From assembly GCF_000591055.1 (NCBI RefSeq), contig NC_020388.1, positions 2,232,001 to 2,296,000 of the forward strand: a stretch of DNA of 64,000 nt, written 5' to 3'. The notes beneath the pieces were generated by a model, which was given only the letters and a program-made list of their open reading frames with translations, made no database searches and was not told the DNA's origin. Of the stretch, positions 54,701 through 63,625 are shown piece after piece; positions within the stretch are counted from its first letter, which is position 1, and each line of letters begins with the position of its first letter. A program made the translations under genes and the position numbers. This DNA comes from Natronomonas moolapensis 8.8.11. GTDB lineage: Archaea; Halobacteriota; Halobacteria; Halobacteriales; Haloarculaceae.

Positions 54701-56187
54701 GCTCCGGGGGCGGAGCCACGTTCGGGAAGCGGATCCGAGACGCTGGGCGCGGACGGGTCGGTCGTCCCCGGGCGACTGTGGTCGCGGTCGCGTTGCTCTC
54801 CGTCTCCGTAGCTCTCTGCGGCGCGCTCGTCGGACCCGTGGCCGCCGCCGACGCACCGGACGCCCCGGCCTCGTTTTACGGGACGGCGACGGACGAGACG
54901 GGCGATCCGATCCCCTCGGGGGAGACGGTCGTCGCCGTCGTCGACGGCGAGGTTCGGGACTCGATCGTCGTGGATCCGGACGGCGAGTACGGAGGGTCCG
55001 GGACCTTCGAGGGGAAGCTTCGGGTCGACAGCGGGACCGGCGACGAAGTGACGTTCCGACTCGGCGACGCCGGAGGACCGGTCGGCGGATCGGCCGAGCT
55101 GGACCCCGGCGTCTTCGAGGTACCGCTGACGTTTCAGGAGGGATCGGCGGAAGCCGGTTCCGGCTCGGACGGGGGCGATTCGGGCTCTGCCACGACGGAT
55201 TCGGAGTCGACCTCCGGCGGGTCAGGCGGATCGAGTACGTCCGATTCGACGGGCAGTTCTGACGGATCGAGCGATACCTCGGACGGGGCCACCGAGGACT
55301 CGGACGGCGCCAACGATGGGGGAAACAGCGGTGGCGGAGGGGGCGGCGGCAGTAGCGGTGGTGGTGGCAGTAGCGGTGGCGGAGGGGGCGGCGGCAGTAG
55401 CGGTGGTGGTGGCAGTAGCGGTGGCGGAGGCGGCGGCAGTAGCGGTGGTGGAGGGGGCGGTAGTGGTGGTGGCGGAAGCGCCAGTGGCGTCGACAACAGC
55501 CGCGATGGCAGCGCCGCGGCGGGCGACGGTTCCGCCGGCGCTGTCGACCCGATCGCCGAGGAGAGCCGCATCGCGGAGGACGCATATCCGGACGCCCCGG
55601 GAACGACCGTCGTCTTCGACGGGACTGCCGTCCGTGAGATCGTCTTTGACGGTGACGTGGACGGGCGCGTCTCGATCCGGGAGTTCGGCAACGTTACCGG
55701 TGACCTCCCGCCGCTTCCGGGGGACCTCTACGTCGTTTCGGCGTCGGTCATCGTCGTCCCCGCTGACGCTCGTGACACCCCAGCCGTCGTCCGTGCGGTC
55801 GTCGACCCTGACCGGCTGCGATCGAACCGCGTTCCCCCCGACGAGCTCTCGGTGTATCGGTTTCCAACAGGTGGCGACGAGTGGGAAACGCTGCCCACGG
55901 ACGCGTTCGCCGTCGATAGCGGTCTGCTCGTCGAGGCAGAGACACCGGGGTTCTCGCAGTTCGTCGTCGCCGGTCCAGTGAGACCCGATCTGTTCGGCTC
56001 CGGGTCCACACCGGGACCGACGCCCGGTTCGACCGAAGCGACGGACGGCGATGGCCTGTCGCGGTGGCTCTCCGGCTCCTACGTCCTCGAACGGGTCGGC
56101 ATCGGGCGGCCGACAGCGGCGCTTCTCGCCCTGCTGGCCGTCGTCGCCGTCGTCGGGTGGGTCGTTGTCCCACGCCGGCGGCGGTGA
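54697..56187 (+). CDS. PGF-pre-PGF-domain surface protein with Gly/Ser linker and C-terminal anchor
   Basis: A 496-residue exported protein. A long N-region (RRATVVAVALLSVSVALCGALVGPVAAA) ends near residue 51. Residues ~55-145 form a carboxypeptidase-regulatory-like beta domain (ASFYGTATDETGDPIPSGETVVAVVDGEV). Then come ~115 residues of low complexity, including many (G)nSS units, and then a domain (about 305-430, TTVVFDGTAVREIVFDG to GFSQFVVAG) of the archaeal PGF-pre-PGF type. A single C-terminal helix (AALLALLAVVAVVGWVVV) and RRRR anchor it. It is translated with the upstream surface protein, probably as a cell-envelope pair. Confidence 0.8.
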   Translation: MSSGGGATFGKRIRDAGRGRVGRPRATVVAVALLSVSVALCGALVGPVAAADAPDAPASFYGTATDETGDPIPSGETVVAVVDGEVRDSIVVDPDGEYGGSGTFEGKLRVDSGTGDEVTFRLGDAGGPVGGSAELDPGVFEVPLTFQEGSAEAGSGSDGGDSGSATTDSESTSGGSGGSSTSDSTGSSDGSSDTSDGATEDSDGANDGGNSGGGGGGGSSGGGGSSGGGGGGGSSGGGGSSGGGGGGSSGGGGGGSGGGGSASGVDNSRDGSAAAGDGSAGAVDPIAEESRIAEDAYPDAPGTTVVFDGTAVREIVFDGDVDGRVSIREFGNVTGDLPPLPGDLYVVSASVIVVPADARDTPAVVRAVVDPDRLRSNRVPPDELSVYRFPTGGDEWETLPTDAFAVDSGLLVEAETPGFSQFVVAGPVRPDLFGSGSTPGPTPGSTEATDGDGLSRWLSGSYVLERVGIGRPTAALLALLAVVAVVGWVVVPRRRR

Positions 56188-56221
56188 CCCACGCTGGGTA
56201 CGACCCCGACGACGGGTAACC

Positions 56222-56229
56222 GTTTTATT
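56222..56229 (+). promoter_or_regulatory. TATA-like box for rnhB
   Basis: GTTTTATT is centred 26 bases before the rnhB ATG at 56251, consistent with a leaderless transcript. Confidence 0.5.
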
Positions 56230-56250
56230 CTTCGTGTCGGTATCTAGTCC

Positions 56251-56883
56251 ATGCAGTTCGGCGTCGACGAGGCTGGAAAAGGCCCCGTGCTGGGCTCGAT
56301 GTTCGCGGCGGCGGTTCGGGCTCCTAGGGACGCGTTACCAGACGGTATCGACGACTCGAAGCGGCTCTCGGCATCCCGTCGTGAGGCGCTCGCTAACCGG
56401 CTTCGAGGGGACGACCGCGTCGGTATCGGACTCGCGGAGATCACACCGGAGCGTATCGATGCGGGCAATATGAACACCCTCACGGTAGCGGCGCACGTCG
56501 AGGCGGCCGACGCCGTCGTGGAGGCCGGTGATGCGGGACTCTGTGACGCCGGCGACGTCGACGCCGGACGGTTCGCCGCGCGCGTCGAGGACGGCCTCGG
56601 CGCCGACGCGACGATCGACGCCGCCCACGGCGCGGACGCGTCGGACTCCCTCGTCGGGGCCGCAAGCGTCCTTGCCAAGAGTGCCCGAGAGCGACACGTC
56701 GCCTCGCTCGCCGACCGCTTCGGTGAAGTCGGCAGCGGCTACCCCAGCGATCCCACGACCCGATCGTTTCTCCGCCGGTACGTCGAGGAACACGGGGCGT
56801 TCCCGCCGCCGACCCGGCGCTCGTGGTCGACGTGCGAGACGATCCGGGCGGCGACGGAACAGTCCGGTCTCGGGGACTTCTAG
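56251..56883 (+). CDS. rnhB: Ribonuclease HII
   Basis: Removes RNA from RNA-DNA hybrids. The 210-residue enzyme begins MQFGVDEAGKGPVLGSMFAA, with the Asp-Glu of the active site, continues with DDSKRLSASRREAL, and has the remaining metal-binding acidic residues in IDAAHGADASDSLVGAASVLAKSARERHV. Length is normal for archaeal RNase HII. It starts at ATG 56251, directly at the first conserved residues, with a promoter of its own. Confidence 0.96.
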   Translation: MQFGVDEAGKGPVLGSMFAAAVRAPRDALPDGIDDSKRLSASRREALANRLRGDDRVGIGLAEITPERIDAGNMNTLTVAAHVEAADAVVEAGDAGLCDAGDVDAGRFAARVEDGLGADATIDAAHGADASDSLVGAASVLAKSARERHVASLADRFGEVGSGYPSDPTTRSFLRRYVEEHGAFPPPTRRSWSTCETIRAATEQSGLGDF

Positions 56884-56925
56884 CGGGGACGACACCCCTA
56901 TTACGCTCCGGTCGAGAGAAACGGC

Positions 56926-58272
56926 ATGGACGCGTTCGAGGCGTCGGCGAACGTCCCCCGCGGGGACTTCGAGTTCGACTGTCGGCCCGAAACCGAACAG
57001 TCGTTCGAGAACGCCCTCGAGAAGGCCCGATCGGGGGCGCGACTCGACGTCGACGACGCGATCGAGTTGTTGACGACGGGGACGGACGCCGCCGGAATCG
57101 ATCCTCGCCGGAAGGATCGAGTCCTTGAGGCCGCCGACAGGCGTCGGGCGGAGGTCATCGGCGAGGAGGTTACCTTCGTCGCCAACCTCAATAACAACGT
57201 CACGACCGCCTGCGACGTGGGTTGTCTGTTCTGTAATTTCAAGGACGCTGCGGCGCGCTTCGAGGCCGACCACGACGGCGACACCGACGGGTTCACCAAG
57301 ACGCCAGCGGAGTCGCGGACGATCGTCGAGGACGCCCTCGATCGGGGTATCTACGAGGTGTGTTCGGTCTCGGGGCTGCACCCGGCGCTCGCGCTCGACG
57401 ACGAGCACCACGAGATACTCGCCGGGCGCGACGGCGAGCACAGCTACAAGCCGCCAGCAGTCTACGACACCGATCCCGGGACGTACGTCGACCAGATCGA
57501 GGCGATGAACGTCGACGGCGTCCACGTCCACTCGACGACACCGGAGGAGGCGTATCACGCCCGCCGGGGGACCGACTGGAGCTACGAGGACGTGTTCGGA
57601 CGGCTCCGGGCAGCCGGCCTCGATTCGGTGCCCGGCACCGCTGCCGAGATCCTCGTCGACGAGGTCAGGGAAGTGATCTGTCCCGGCAAGATCGACACAG
57701 AAGAGTGGGTCGAGGCGATGACCGCCGCCGCTTCGGTCGGCCTCGACACCACGGCGACGATCATGTACGGCCACGTCGAGAACGAGGCCCACCGGGCGCG
57801 TCACCTCGATCGGATCCGCGACCTCCAGGACCGAACCGGCGCGATCACCGAGTTCGTTCCGCTCTCGTTTGTCCACCACGAGACGCCACTACACGAGCGG
57901 GGGTTAGTCGAAGCGGGCGCGACGGCCCACGAGGACGAGTTGATGATCGCCGTCTCGCGGCTGTATCTCGACAACGTCGAGCATATCCAGTCGTCGTGGG
58001 TGAAGTACGGCGACGCTCAGGGGCTGAAGATGCTCACCTGCGGCGCGGACGACTTCATGGGGACGATCCTCTCCGAGGAGATCACAAAACGGGCCGGCGG
58101 CGACTACGGCGAGTTCCGATCGGTTCGGGAGTACGCCGACATGATCGCCTCGATCGGCCGGATACCAGTCGAGCGCTCGACCGACTACGAGAAGCGTCGG
58201 CGGATCGACCCCGACGCGGGGACGCTCGGGCCGACCCTCGGGCCGCGGGCGGACGGCACGCCGCTTTTATAA
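56926..58272 (+). CDS. cofH: FO synthase subunit 2 (5-amino-6-ribityl transferase)
   Basis: A radical-SAM enzyme that joins a tyrosine-derived group to the ribityl pyrimidine, giving the FO chromophore of coenzyme F420. The 448-residue protein has the SAM cluster TACDVGCLFCNF (Cx3Cx2C), GDYGEFRSVREYADMIASIGRIPVERSTDY at the end, and SVSGLHPAL and TATIMYGHVENEAHRARHLDRIRDLQ internally, as in CofH rather than CofG. cofG is not in the window. It starts 43 bases after rnhB; a CCTATTAC box is about 28 bases upstream of its ATG. Confidence 0.93.
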   Translation: MDAFEASANVPRGDFEFDCRPETEQSFENALEKARSGARLDVDDAIELLTTGTDAAGIDPRRKDRVLEAADRRRAEVIGEEVTFVANLNNNVTTACDVGCLFCNFKDAAARFEADHDGDTDGFTKTPAESRTIVEDALDRGIYEVCSVSGLHPALALDDEHHEILAGRDGEHSYKPPAVYDTDPGTYVDQIEAMNVDGVHVHSTTPEEAYHARRGTDWSYEDVFGRLRAAGLDSVPGTAAEILVDEVREVICPGKIDTEEWVEAMTAAASVGLDTTATIMYGHVENEAHRARHLDRIRDLQDRTGAITEFVPLSFVHHETPLHERGLVEAGATAHEDELMIAVSRLYLDNVEHIQSSWVKYGDAQGLKMLTCGADDFMGTILSEEITKRAGGDYGEFRSVREYADMIASIGRIPVERSTDYEKRRRIDPDAGTLGPTLGPRADGTPLL

Positions 58273-58428
58273 CTCGGCCCGCGACCGGACGAACGCCTGC
58301 GGTGTGAGACGGTCGCACGCTTGAGGCGGGCGACGAGCGGAAGATCCGTATATAAACCATCGCCGGCAGGATTTATAAACCGACGGCCGACACGGGGCGG
58401 TGGCCGATTCCATACCCCCTGTTCCACG

Positions 58429-59931
58429 TCACGCCTTCTGACGGACGGTGCCGCCGCCGAGGCCCTCCCACTCGATCCGGTAGCCGAGCCGCGAGAGGAC
58501 CGCCCCCGTCGCCTCGATCCCGTACCCGTCGAGGACACTCTCGACGGCGTCGAGGGTCATCCCGGCCTCGACGTCGTCCGCCACCGCCTCGAGGACCCCG
58601 GGCCGCACCAGCGTTCGCCCCACGCGCTCGTGTCCGGGGAACGAGGCGTCCTCGATCGCGCGTTCGGGAACGCCGTGGGCCTCGGCGAGCGCGCCGATCG
58701 TCGTCACGTCGGCCGCCGGGGTCAGCGAGTCGGGCAGCGACGCGGCGCTCTCGGCCCGGAGATCGGCCTCGTAAGGCCGGAGGGCGTCGCGGACGTCGGC
58801 GAGGCGGACGGTCCCCGAGTAGGAGATCGCTCGCTGGCCCGTCGCCTCGATCGCCTCGCCGACGCCGAGTGACTCGTCGTAGGCGACGAGGAAGGCGACG
58901 TCCTCCAGGTCGGCGAACCGCGAGAGCTTCTTTTCGACGTACTCCGGCGTCCAAAACCCCATAATCTCGAAGAAGACCCGGAAGCCGCCGTAGCGCCACT
59001 CGAAGGCGAAATCCGGGATGACGACGTGCTCGCCCGACGCCAGCGGCTCGGGCTCGCGCAGGAGCCGCCAGTCGAGGTCCAGCGCGTCGAAGCGGGCGTA
59101 GAAGTCCGACTCGACGCCGCTGTCGAAGGTCGGCTCGGCGACGGGGTCGGTGTCGGGGGGTCGGAGATCCGTCCCGTCGAGTTCGAGGGAGCGTTCGGTC
59201 CCGCGGTCGTCGATCGTCGCCTTCAGATCCCACTCGGCGGCCTTCGTCACCGTCCGCAAGAGCCGCGCAAAGCGCGTCCCGTAGCGCCGCGAGCGCGTGA
59301 ACAGCGCGTCCGGCCCGGTGACGATCACGACTCGGCCCGAATCGGTCCGTCGGATCTCGTACAACAGCCGGAGCCGCTTGAGCGCCGAGACGAGCGCCTT
59401 CGGATCCGAGGTCCGGATCCGAACCGCCGTGGCGTCGAACAGCGCCGTCTGAGCGAGCGAGAGGTCGTACTGCTCGCACAGCGAGCCGGGGCCGTAATCG
59501 GTTTCGACCGCCGCGAGGACCGCCTCGACGTCGCGGTCGGCGAACAGCGACGCCTCGACCGAGTCTGGGGTCGCGCCCGTCCGCTCGGCGGCCGCCGCGA
59601 GCGCGGCCTCGCGCTCGGCCTCGCTCACCACGCCGACCGACTCGGCGGCCTCGAAGGCGGCCGTCCGCGCCCGGCGCGGGTCGAGTGGCGAACGGACCTC
59701 GAAGGTCGCTTCTCGCTCCAGCAGCTTCGCGAACCCACGGACGAGTTTGAAGTCGTCGGCCGCTCGCTCGAGTTCCGCGAGCGCCGAATCGAGGTCGCGG
59801 CGTCGCTCGCCGACGTGGCCCTGATACACGCCGAGGACCCGCGCCGCGAGGGCCTCGTCCGCCGGGGCGGTGAATCGCGGCCGGTAGCCGCCGCCGGCCC
59901 GCGAGACGCGGAGCAGGTCCTTCGTGAGCAT
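58429..59931 (-). CDS. Bax1-like nuclease (DUF790)
   Basis: A 500-residue protein matching the archaeal DUF790/Bax1 family: MLTKDLLRVSRAGGGYRPRF at the start, VLGVYQGHVGERRRDLDSALAELE, and a nuclease-type core VIPDFAFEWRYGGFRVFFEIMGFWTPEYVEKKLSRF with Asp, Glu and Lys arranged as in the PD-D/E-x-K superfamily, near residue 300. In other archaea Bax1 works with the XPB helicase in DNA opening and cutting; no XPB gene is visible nearby. The last ~110 residues include small helical segments that may bind DNA. ATG at 59931. Confidence 0.87.
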   Translation of the reverse strand: MLTKDLLRVSRAGGGYRPRFTAPADEALAARVLGVYQGHVGERRRDLDSALAELERAADDFKLVRGFAKLLEREATFEVRSPLDPRRARTAAFEAAESVGVVSEAEREAALAAAAERTGATPDSVEASLFADRDVEAVLAAVETDYGPGSLCEQYDLSLAQTALFDATAVRIRTSDPKALVSALKRLRLLYEIRRTDSGRVVIVTGPDALFTRSRRYGTRFARLLRTVTKAAEWDLKATIDDRGTERSLELDGTDLRPPDTDPVAEPTFDSGVESDFYARFDALDLDWRLLREPEPLASGEHVVIPDFAFEWRYGGFRVFFEIMGFWTPEYVEKKLSRFADLEDVAFLVAYDESLGVGEAIEATGQRAISYSGTVRLADVRDALRPYEADLRAESAASLPDSLTPAADVTTIGALAEAHGVPERAIEDASFPGHERVGRTLVRPGVLEAVADDVEAGMTLDAVESVLDGYGIEATGAVLSRLGYRIEWEGLGGGTVRQKA

Positions 59932-60027
59932 ACCGGTGGTGGGGGTGGGGTGGACAAAAACGCCCCGGAGCGGGACGAGACTGTCTGTTCGACGATTTAT
60001 AAACGTACCCGGTCGGAGGAAGCGGCC

Positions 60028-60843
60028 TCACTCCGCCCCCTCGGCTTCGGGCGCGTCCGCGGGGTCGACGGTCTCCCCCGTCTCGGGGTAGACGCCGACC
60101 TGCTCGCAGACGTCCGCCATCGGGCAGGCGTCGGGATCCTCCAGACACGCCGGCGTTCGGGCCGTGCAGTACTCCCGGCCGAACTGGATCATCGCGGTGT
60201 GGCCGAAGCCGCACTTCTCTTCGGGGACGGCGGTTTCGAGGGCGTCCCGGACGGCCTCGTGATCGGCGTCGGCGGGCGCGATCCCCAACCGCCGGGCGAT
60301 GCGGTGGACGTGCGTGTCGACGGGAAAGACGCCGCCGCGCCCCCCGGCGAACAGCAGGACGCAGTCGGCGGTCTTCGGCCCGACGCCGTTCATCTCGAGG
60401 AGGGTTTCTCTGACCTCTGAGGGCGGCTCCTCCCTGACGAAGCGATCGAAGCCCGCCGTGTCGCCGTACTCCGCCAGAACCCGTTCGGCGATGTCGATGA
60501 TGCGCTTCGATTTCTGGTTGTATAGCCCCGCCGAGGAGATAGTCTCGGCCAACTCGGGGCGGGCGGCGTCGGCCAGATTCGCAGCGAGATCCCCGCCGCC
60601 GTAGCGCTCCATCAACGCGTCGTGGGCCGGTTGGCTCGCCACGTCGGTGGTGTTCTGGCTGAGGATCGTCCGGACGAGACACACGAAGCCGTCGCGGCCG
60701 CCGTAGCGCTTCTGCCAGTACATCCCGCCGAGTCGGTCGACGACGGCCTCGGCGCGGGTCCCCGAACGCGCGGGATCGAAGTCGGCCTCGACGCTGCCCC
60801 CGGAATCGCCGCCGGAGATGTTCTCGACCGGTTCGTCGTCCAT
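60028..60843 (-). CDS. nth: Endonuclease III (DNA glycosylase/AP lyase)
   Basis: Removes oxidised pyrimidines. The 271-residue protein shows the helix-hairpin-helix with catalytic Lys (EMNGVGPKTADCVLLFAGG), the catalytic Asp (FPVDTHVHRIARRLG), and a 4Fe-4S loop at the end (CTARTPACLEDPDACPMADVC, spacing C-x6-C-x6-C-x5-C, wider than the bacterial C-x6-C-x2-C-x5-C). The N-terminal ~40 residues are acidic and not conserved. I start at ATG 60843; an in-frame ATG at 60933 would add 30 residues and cannot be excluded. The end is rich in Asp/Glu. Confidence 0.93.
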   Translation of the reverse strand: MDDEPVENISGGDSGGSVEADFDPARSGTRAEAVVDRLGGMYWQKRYGGRDGFVCLVRTILSQNTTDVASQPAHDALMERYGGGDLAANLADAARPELAETISSAGLYNQKSKRIIDIAERVLAEYGDTAGFDRFVREEPPSEVRETLLEMNGVGPKTADCVLLFAGGRGGVFPVDTHVHRIARRLGIAPADADHEAVRDALETAVPEEKCGFGHTAMIQFGREYCTARTPACLEDPDACPMADVCEQVGVYPETGETVDPADAPEAEGAE

Positions 60844-61040
60844 GCGCGAGCCTTCGGCCGCCGGCGTGAAAACGCTGCGTTCGGCGGCGATATCCGTCCG
60901 GGGTCGCGACGCGTTGTGAGCCGTTCCGCTCATACTGATGGACGAACTCACATGACACCGACCCACGAGTGATCCGCCGGTCGCGCCGTCGAACGGCGTG
61001 CGCTTCGTGCGTCGTGTGTCCGTTCGTTTGGCCGTCAGTA

Positions 61041-61457
61041 TCAGGTGTCGACCGCGAGGACGCACTCGAGGTCCTCGCCCGCCGCGAGGGCCGATACGAT
61101 CTCTCGGTCGACGTCGGCCGCGGCGGTGTCGGCCCCGACCATCACCGTCCGGTCGTCGACGTAGTCGCTGGTCCGGACGACCATGCTCCGATCGCTTTCG
61201 AACGTCAACGCAGGGTGGCCCGTTCCCTCGACAGCCTGTTCGTGGTCGCCGACGCGCAGCGTCGCGGTGATCGCCGCGTCCGTGGATCGGCAGGCCTCGA
61301 CGAACGCCGCGTCGAACTCCGAGGGGACCGCGGTCGCCTCGACTGCGAGGATGCAGTCCCCGGCGGGCGTCAGCCAGTCGTCGCTGGTCAACTCGAGGGT
61401 GCTCGCGTGCTCGGCGGTGACGTGTTCGTGTCCGCGTGCCCGGACGCGCTGTTTCAT
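61041..61457 (-). CDS. DUF371 family protein
   Basis: A 138-residue protein starting MKQRVRARGHEHVTAEHASTLEL at ATG 61457. The core GDCILAVEATAVPSEFDAAFVEACRS, LTFESDRSMVVRTSDYVDDRTVMVGADTAAADVDREIV matches archaeal DUF371, a compact alpha/beta family widespread in archaea. No function is established. A TATA box is exactly 26 bases upstream of the ATG, so the transcript is leaderless, and a second identical TATA lies 34 bases further upstream. It converges with nothing and lies ~200 bases from nth on the same strand. Confidence 0.85.
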   Translation of the reverse strand: MKQRVRARGHEHVTAEHASTLELTSDDWLTPAGDCILAVEATAVPSEFDAAFVEACRSTDAAITATLRVGDHEQAVEGTGHPALTFESDRSMVVRTSDYVDDRTVMVGADTAAADVDREIVSALAAGEDLECVLAVDT

Positions 61458-61478
61458 AGGGGCCGTATCGCCCGCCGA

Positions 61479-61521
61479 TTTATATACTCGTCCACTCCAC
61501 ACCGTCCGTCGGTTTATATAC
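61479..61521 (-). promoter_or_regulatory. Twin TATA boxes upstream of DUF371
   Basis: TTTATATAC on the plus strand occurs at 61479-61487 and again at 61513-61521 (GTATATAAA on the minus strand). The nearer one is centred 26 bases before ATG 61457. The spacing of 34 bases is about three DNA turns. The rest of the 310-base region 61458-61767 has no gene that I can see, apart from an AT-rich AAATTTAAATATAG at 61600. Confidence 0.6.
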
Positions 61522-61767
61522 CTGTCCGATAGGCGTGTGAACGCCTCCCGTGGCGGTTGACGAGCCGTGATAGCTGATTCCATGGTATCGGGCCTCCACA
61601 AAATTTAAATATAGATACGGTATATGATTATCCACCAGAACGCATCCGGCGTTCGGCAGCATCGTCAGCCGACCAGAATGACAGGGAACCTTCCTTACAC
61701 GGCGACCGATAGTTCAGCAGCGGTTGCTGTCCGCGGCCGGGGCGGTAATGGAGTAACGTGATCAACC

Positions 61768-62658
61768 ATGGCAGAGTCAATTAGCGAATCCGACAACGTA
61801 GAACTGACAGACGACGACCTCGAAAACAAATCCAAAGGCCAGCTCATCAAGAAGGCCGGGCAACTCCGCGACCGGCGCAACGAGCTGAACCAGATGGCCT
61901 CCGACCGGGCCTCAAAACGCGACGAGTTCAACGCCAAGACGCGCGAGAAGGTCGATGAAGCTCAAGAACACCGCGAGAAGCGCGACGAGCTCAACGAGCA
62001 AGTCCAAGAGCACAAAGAGAGCCGAAACGAGCTCAACGCGAAGGCCAACGAGCTGTTCGACGAGGTCGACGAGCTCAAGGACGACCTCGAGTTGAACGAG
62101 GGCAAAAGCGTCGACAAGCTCAAAGAGGAAATCGAGGATCTGGAGTTCAAACAACAGACGGAGGTCCTCTCCAGCGAGGACGAGCGCGAACTGATCGAGA
62201 AGATCGAAGAGAAACGCGAGAAGCTCTCCGACCGCAAGGAGAAACTCGACCAGGGCGGCGACTTGGAGGAGATCAAAGCCGAGGCCCAGGAAGTCCGCGC
62301 CGAGGCTTCCAAACACCACCAGAAAGTGACCGAGCTGGCCGACAAGGCCCAAGAGCACCACAACAAGATGATAGAGGCCTATCGGGAGGCCGACGACATC
62401 CGCGACGAGGCCGACGAGTGGCACGACAAGTTCGTCGAGGCTCAAGAGGCCGCCGACCGCCACCACGAGGACTTCGTCCGCGTCCAGAAACGGCTCCGGG
62501 AACTCGACAAGGAAGAAGAAGCCGAGCGCGAGGACGCACGCTCCGAGAAGCGCGAGGCCGCAAAGGAAGAGGCCGAGGAGATCTACCAGAAATTCAAGGA
62601 AGGCGAGACCCTCGACACCGAGGACCTGATGAAGCTGCAGAAAGCCGGCAAGCTGTAG
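61768..62658 (+). CDS. Coiled-coil protein of the archaeal COG1340 type
   Basis: A 296-residue, almost wholly helical protein. From residue 20 to 270 it is a charged coiled coil with the characteristic repeated motif RDELN/RNELN (RRNELNQMASDRAS, KRDELNEQVQEHK, SRNELNAKANELF) and long KEE/EKR stretches. From memory this matches the COG1340/DUF7121 family conserved across archaea; the function is not established, though a link to large cytoplasmic complexes has been proposed. ATG 61768 gives MAESISESDNVEL; the C-terminus ends DLMKLQKAGKL. Confidence 0.85.
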   Translation: MAESISESDNVELTDDDLENKSKGQLIKKAGQLRDRRNELNQMASDRASKRDEFNAKTREKVDEAQEHREKRDELNEQVQEHKESRNELNAKANELFDEVDELKDDLELNEGKSVDKLKEEIEDLEFKQQTEVLSSEDERELIEKIEEKREKLSDRKEKLDQGGDLEEIKAEAQEVRAEASKHHQKVTELADKAQEHHNKMIEAYREADDIRDEADEWHDKFVEAQEAADRHHEDFVRVQKRLRELDKEEEAEREDARSEKREAAKEEAEEIYQKFKEGETLDTEDLMKLQKAGKL

Positions 62659-62761
62659 CCGACGTACCGACCCAAGCCCGACAGCCGAGACGGATCGATT
62701 TTTGCGTTCCTGACAGCGAAAACGCGAAGTTCATACCGGCGGGGCTGCAAACACGGCGTAG

Positions 62762-63610
62762 ATGCGCGTCGAGACGCTGGGCGACGGGGAACCGGAGGTG
62801 GCTATCGTCGGCGGTATTCACGGCGACGAGCCCTGCGGCCCGGCCGCCCTCGAAGCCCTTTTGTCCGCCGATCTCGACGTGGAGCGTCCGGTAAAGCTCA
62901 TCCTCGCGAACGAGCGCGCGCTCTCTCGCGGCGTCAGGTACGTCGACGAGGATCTGAACCGCGCGTTCCCGGGCGATCCCGACGCCGACACGCACGAGGG
63001 GCGGCTGGCTCACGAGTTGCTCGCCGAGATCCGTGGCTGTGAGATTCTCTCGTTACACTCGACGCAGTCGTACGCCGCCCCCTTCGCGCTCGTCTCCGAA
63101 CTCGACGGCTACGCCCGGTCGATCTGTCCGTACCTCTCCGTCGAGGCGGTCGTCGAGACGGCCGGATACAGCGGCGGTCGGCTCATCGCCTACCCGGACG
63201 TGATCGAACTCGAGTGTGGGCTTCAACGGTCGGCCGCGGCCGCACGGAACGCCGAACGGCTCTCCAGGGAGTTCCTGGTCGCCGTCGGGGCGCTCTCCGG
63301 GGCGATCGATCCCCCCAGACACCACCCACTTTCTGTCTTCCGGCTCGAAAAACAGATCCCGAAGCCGTCGGCAGACGAGTACGAGGTTCTCGTCGACAAC
63401 TTCGAGCGAGTCGCCGAGGGCGAGGCGTTCGCCGAGGCCGACGGCGAGACGCTCCACTCGGAGGCTCCTTTTTATCCGGTGTTGCTGTCGGCGTACGGCT
63501 ATCGGAACGTCTTCGGCTACGTCGGGTCGCTCGTGGGACGGCTCGACGGCGAGTCCACCGTGACCCCGACGGGCGAGGAGTCGGCGCGGGCCGAGAGCGG
63601 CCCCCGCTGA
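62762..63610 (+). CDS. Succinylglutamate desuccinylase / aspartoacylase family hydrolase
   Basis: A 282-residue zinc carboxypeptidase-fold hydrolase. The metal-binding motif is GGIHGDEPCGPAAL (H-x2-E), the arginine-containing DEDLNRAFPG is near residue 60, and the third metal His is in EILSLHSTQS near residue 100. The final glutamate seems to lie in VIELECGLQ. The substrate is unknown; family members cleave N-acyl amino acids. It follows the coiled-coil gene by about 100 bases. ATG 62762 starts exactly at MRVETLGDGEPEVAIVGG. Confidence 0.87.
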   Translation: MRVETLGDGEPEVAIVGGIHGDEPCGPAALEALLSADLDVERPVKLILANERALSRGVRYVDEDLNRAFPGDPDADTHEGRLAHELLAEIRGCEILSLHSTQSYAAPFALVSELDGYARSICPYLSVEAVVETAGYSGGRLIAYPDVIELECGLQRSAAAARNAERLSREFLVAVGALSGAIDPPRHHPLSVFRLEKQIPKPSADEYEVLVDNFERVAEGEAFAEADGETLHSEAPFYPVLLSAYGYRNVFGYVGSLVGRLDGESTVTPTGEESARAESGPR

Positions 63611-63625
63611 GGACGGGCGCTCGGG

